A DNA stretch of 64,000 nucleotides from Anaeramoeba flamelloides (lineage: Eukaryota > Metamonada > Anaeramoebidae). Made by a program: the position numbers and the translations under genes. The DNA lies in the NCBI GenBank assembly GCA_027625915.1, contig JANTQA010000008.1, positions 8,230,501-8,294,500 on the forward strand, given 5' to 3'. Under the pieces are notes generated by a model that saw only the letters and a program-made list of their open reading frames with translations, had not been told where the DNA came from and ran no database searches. Below are positions 61,001-64,000 of this stretch, in pieces (within the stretch, counting starts at the first letter, position 1; each line of letters starts with the position of its first letter).

Positions 61001-64000
61001 AAGTAATCAAAGTAATAATCCCGAAGAAGAAAATGGATTAGACAATTGCGTATTAGTTGATTTTATCAATTTATATTATCAAATTCTCAATGAATTGATC
61101 TCTTTTCATGAAATATTCCAAGAACAAAATGAAATATTATGTATTACTTTAGCATTATTAAAAAACATAAAAAAATTTCATAATTTTTCAGAAATTTCAA
61201 TCAAATTATTACCAGAATTATTAAGTGTTTTATCAAAAATTTTGTCATTAAAAATTAATACAAACACAAACACAAATACAAATACAAATAAAAACACAAA
61301 TTATCTCATGATTAATATTAATAATGAAAAATTAGAAAAAAAATTAAAAAATTTCGAGTCTTCTGGAATTATTAATTTGAGAAAAATTTTTTTCATTAAA
61401 AACAAAAATTGTGAGAATAATCCAAATCTATTTAATAAATACTTTTTTGATTTTTTCATCTATACAATGAAAATTATGCAAAAAGTACTGCGACTCAATC
61501 CTTTTATTGAAAAACAAATTTTAATTCAACCGATGTTTTCCTGTTTACCTTCAATATTATTATGGGTTGATGATAATTTCAATCAAAATAATTCCAATTT
61601 ATCAAATAATTTAATTGAGAATAAAAAACGGATAACAAATAAAAAATTGTTTAATCTATTAGAATTTCGGGATAATAAAAATACAAAGGATACAATGAAA
61701 AGTAATGTTTTTAAAAATAATTTCAAATTTGATCTTGAATATATTTTTAACAATTTTGATTTAATTATTAATCCAAAACTAAAAGATTTTTTTGATTTAT
61801 TATATATGATTTGTGAAAAAAGTTTTAATAATTCATTAAACAATTTAAAAAAAAAATCGACTGCTATTCGAAAAAATAAACATAATAATCGTAATAATAT
61901 TAAGAATAAAAATTTCAACAAAAACAACAACAACAACAACAAAAATAACAAAAACAACGAAATAAACAATAACAAAAAAAATAAGAATGGGAATAAATAC
62001 CACACTGAAAACAACAATGAAATCAACAACAAAAACAGCAGCAGCAGCAGTAGCGAAAACAAGAACAAGAACAACAATGATAATAAAAAAAAAAATAAAA
62101 AGAAAAATCAAAAGATCAAAAATGAACATGGAATTTTTTCAAAATTCTCAATTGCAAATGAAATTATATTGAATTCAATTTCTTTATTTAACCCAAACAA
62201 TTATGAAATTGATAAAAATCCAAATACCAATGAGAACGATCAAAACCAAAATAATATCTATAATGAAAAAATTGTTAAAAATTCAAAAATTATATTAAAA
62301 TTTTATCTTTATGATTTTTTAATTAATAAATTACTTTATTTAAAAACAAATCAAACCGAAAAAAAGCTTTTAATTGAATGCTTTTTACAAAATCAAATAA
62401 TTAATATAATTTATCAGCCAATTTTTTCGATAAATTGTAACGAAGATCATAATATTACAAATAATAATACAGGATTAATTAAAACATACCAAACAATAAC
62501 TTTAAAATTTTTAAAATACATTATACTCTATTTACCAAATAATTATTTCTTGTTTAAAAATTTATTAACATTTTTGGATTTAAATAAAAATAATCCTTAT
62601 TTAATTCATAAAATTATAAAAATTTTTCATTATAATTTAATAACTCAGCCTGATCTAATAATAGACTTTTATCATTCTATAAAAATACATTATCGTCTTT
62701 TTCTGGTTATTTTAACTTATTTAATAAAATTAAATTCTAATTTAACCCCTAAAAATGAATATTGTAACTTCAAAAAAAACTTTTTAATAATATTTAATCC
62801 TATTTTACAAAAAGGTCTATATTTATTTCAACAATTAAATAATGAAAATAATGATTACAATTTCAAAATCAATAAAAGAAATACATTCTTTATGAAAAAA
62901 TGTATTACTCAGTATTATAAATTATTAAAACTTTTATTAAAGCCACAAACTTTTATTCAACAAATTATTGAAGAAAACGCGAATGAATATTCGTTAATAA
63001 TTTTTGCCTTTCTTCATCAAGATATAATAAATAATATAAAAATAATGAAATTACTTGAAATTTTATTATTACAAAATCCAAAACATAACAAAAACAATAA
63101 TGTTTTTACCAATCTAATTCATTATTTATCGAACTTGTGTGATAATATAACATTTAATAATTTCATTAGTCAAAAAATGAATACAATTGTAAATTTATTA
63201 TTAAAAATTTTAAAACAAAATCCAAAAGTTTGTAAACCAAATCAAATGAAACAAACATTTTCTTGCCTCATAAAATTATTAAAATATCATTTAGATTTTA
63301 AAAATGATAATGAAAAAGAAAAAACAATGGAAAAAGAAAAGGAAAATAAAAAAAAAAAGGAAAAAGAAAAAGAAAATGAAAATGAAATCAAAAAAGAAAA
63401 AGAAAAAGAAAAAGAAAAAGAAAAAGAAAAAGAAAAAGAAAAGGAAAAGGAAAAAGAAAGGGAATTTGTTCATATAAATAACAATACTGAAGATCAAAAT
63501 GAAATTAAATCTGAAAATGAAATTAAACGCCAAAAGGAAAAAAATAATGGTGAAGCAAAGAAAAAAATGGAAAATCATAGTTTTTTATTAAAAATAACAA
63601 AACTTATCAATTTAATTTTAAAAAATAATTTAAATTATACATTTCATTTTAAAGATGTTTACAATTCATTAAAATTAGTACTTCCTCAGATAATATCTAT
63701 TTTTTTCCTAAATAAGAAAACAATTAGAATTGAAAATATAAATAATATTAATAAAAATAAAATTAAAGACGAAAATACAAAAAAACAGCATTTTTATTTT
63801 CAGCAATTATTAAATTTATTAACTTCTGGTGAAGAATTTAACCTTGAAAACAATTATATTATTTCAAATAGATATGCAATCAAATTGCTTTTTTCAATTT
63901 TTTCGAGTTATGATCAAAAATACTTTTTAAAACTATTAGATATTTTCTTAATCATATGTAAAAAAACCTTTTTAAATATTTCTTGTTGTTGCGAAATGAA
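55082..64000 (+). CDS. Large multi-exon gene, probable helical-repeat scaffold, 3' end outside window
   Basis: Four exons are inferred: 55082-55225, 55350-55569 (55377 is an alternative start), 55764-55978, and 60786 to the window end. GT-AG signals and phases (0, 1, 0) agree. Introns are 124, 194 and 4,807 nt. Exon 2 reads ELRLECFIKFSKRFLQLYSN then WVPKPNEIDPSEIFNVTKTP, and exon 3 reads PHQFDVSLAISLEMICILSR then LQKILYLFGLFDFLMDLGLT. The last exon is open for 1,071 codons without a stop. It is leucine/isoleucine-rich and helical (VDFINLYYQILNELISFHEI; IKLLPELLSVLSKILSL; IHYRLFLVILTYLIKLNSNL; RYAIKLLFSIFSSYDQKYFL), broken by N-, S- and K/E-rich tracts near 61930-62110 and 63300-63465. No catalytic motif is seen. 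It could be the N-terminal solenoid of a giant protein such as a BEACH-family or HEAT/ARM scaffold, but this is a guess. The first exon's ATG is the first in frame after a stop. Confidence 0.72.
56556..58035 (-). mobile_element. 5'-truncated LINE inside the giant intron
   Basis: Minus strand, 58035 down to about 56556. The frame holds the region after the reverse transcriptase: RLFKSFIISQLVYRLEIDN, then YLNYWINSCITGICKI, and a C-terminal knuckle C-P-L-C ... NIDHFLWVCPSYEKD. At 57341 it is interrupted by element E (56759-57341), which supplies an artificial ending. Beyond that insertion the LINE frame resumes (RLIFQNKLKEINLNEIIL, then stop). The 3' region 56573-56668 is shared with the retro-insertion at 20188-20763 and ends in a poly-T run on the plus strand (a poly-A tail). 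The 5' part of the LINE is missing beyond 58035. Confidence 0.82.
56759..57341. mobile_element. TIR element E, copy 2, inserted into a LINE
   Basis: Ends: AGGTATTTCCAAAAAAGTGG on the left and, reversed, AGCTATTTCCAAGAAAGTGG on the right. TA flanks both sides (56757-56758 and 57342-57343). 583 bp, non-coding, matching copy 1 (32523-33968) in reverse complement after removal of the MITEs there. Confidence 0.85.
58029..58424 (+). other. Unrecognised open frame in the giant intron
   Basis: 131 codons, rich in F, K and N, with a very basic end (FKTKRKKKLRL). It abuts the truncated 5' edge of the minus-strand LINE, so it could be an inverted 5' segment of that LINE (a known outcome of twin priming), or chance. 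No motif is recognised. Confidence 0.2.
58440..60785. other. Rest of the 4.8 kb intron: dispersed repeats
   Basis: 58440-58810 repeats 54250-54625. 58850-59440 is the plus-oriented copy of the ~0.6 kb repeat found reversed at 4990-5660. 60175-60490 repeats 41160-41490. No coding region is supported in this stretch, and it ends at the acceptor AAAATAG before base 60786. Confidence 0.65.

Noticed and set aside
61583-62129. Two hydrophobic minus-strand frames suggesting membrane proteins
   Set aside because: Antisense to the long open exon. The leucine/valine runs are complements of asparagine- and lysine-rich codons.
1-64000. CRISPR arrays, rRNA or tRNA genes, bacterial operons
   Set aside because: No regularly spaced repeats, no recognisable tRNA cloverleaf or rRNA sequence, and spliced eukaryotic genes throughout.

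Overview
The window is strongly AT-rich nuclear DNA of a unicellular eukaryote. GT-AG introns, the standard genetic code (TAA and TGA stops in well-recognised genes), homopolymer runs, AT microsatellites and many decayed mobile elements all support this. The host genes encode a CK2 beta subunit, a protein with two RasGEF modules, a heterotrimeric G-protein alpha subunit, RPA32, an ankyrin-repeat protein, a kelch-BTB-BTB protein of the LZTR1 type and a very large helical-repeat-like protein. This profile fits a signalling-rich amoeboid or flagellate protist such as Anaeramoeba (Metamonada), or less well an amoebozoan. The organism assignment is an inference.

Layout. 1-3856: CK2 beta, 5' end outside the window, one 3.5 kb intron carrying two foldback repeats (+). 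4680-6810: decayed LINE (-) with a dispersed repeat inside it. 7146-10913: intronless tandem-RasGEF gene (-). 12600-14470: broken hAT transposon (+). 17344-25079: six-exon G alpha gene (-), with two introns of about 3 kb full of nested elements. 25775-26244: Tc1/mariner-like MITE. 28580-30307: decayed DNA transposon with terminal inverted repeats (TIRs) and TTAA flanks (+). 30891-31835: RPA32 (-). 32523-37883: a stack of non-autonomous elements, several nested. 38109-39995: ankyrin-repeat gene (+). 44456-50741: three-exon kelch-BTB-BTB gene (+). 50742-54861: repeat-rich spacer. 55082-64000: large multi-exon gene (+) that leaves the window, with a 4.8 kb intron holding a LINE fragment that is itself split by a TIR element.

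Introns fall into two size classes. Six short introns measure 124-229 nt. Five giant introns measure about 3.0 to 4.8 kb, and each of them contains transposon-derived sequence, usually long inverted repeats. Intron growth here looks driven by foldback and TIR elements.

Several genes belong to G-protein or small-GTPase signalling (G alpha, tandem RasGEF, LZTR1-like kelch-BTB), and CK2 beta is a general kinase regulator. In a eukaryote this clustering need not mean co-regulation. I see no gene cluster that forms a convincing new multi-gene system. The most novel material is the double RasGEF protein with a duplicated N-terminal motif, the TTAA-flanked transposon with an unclassified transposase, the nested-insertion records that can be read from empty sites, and the giant unrecognised exon at the right edge.
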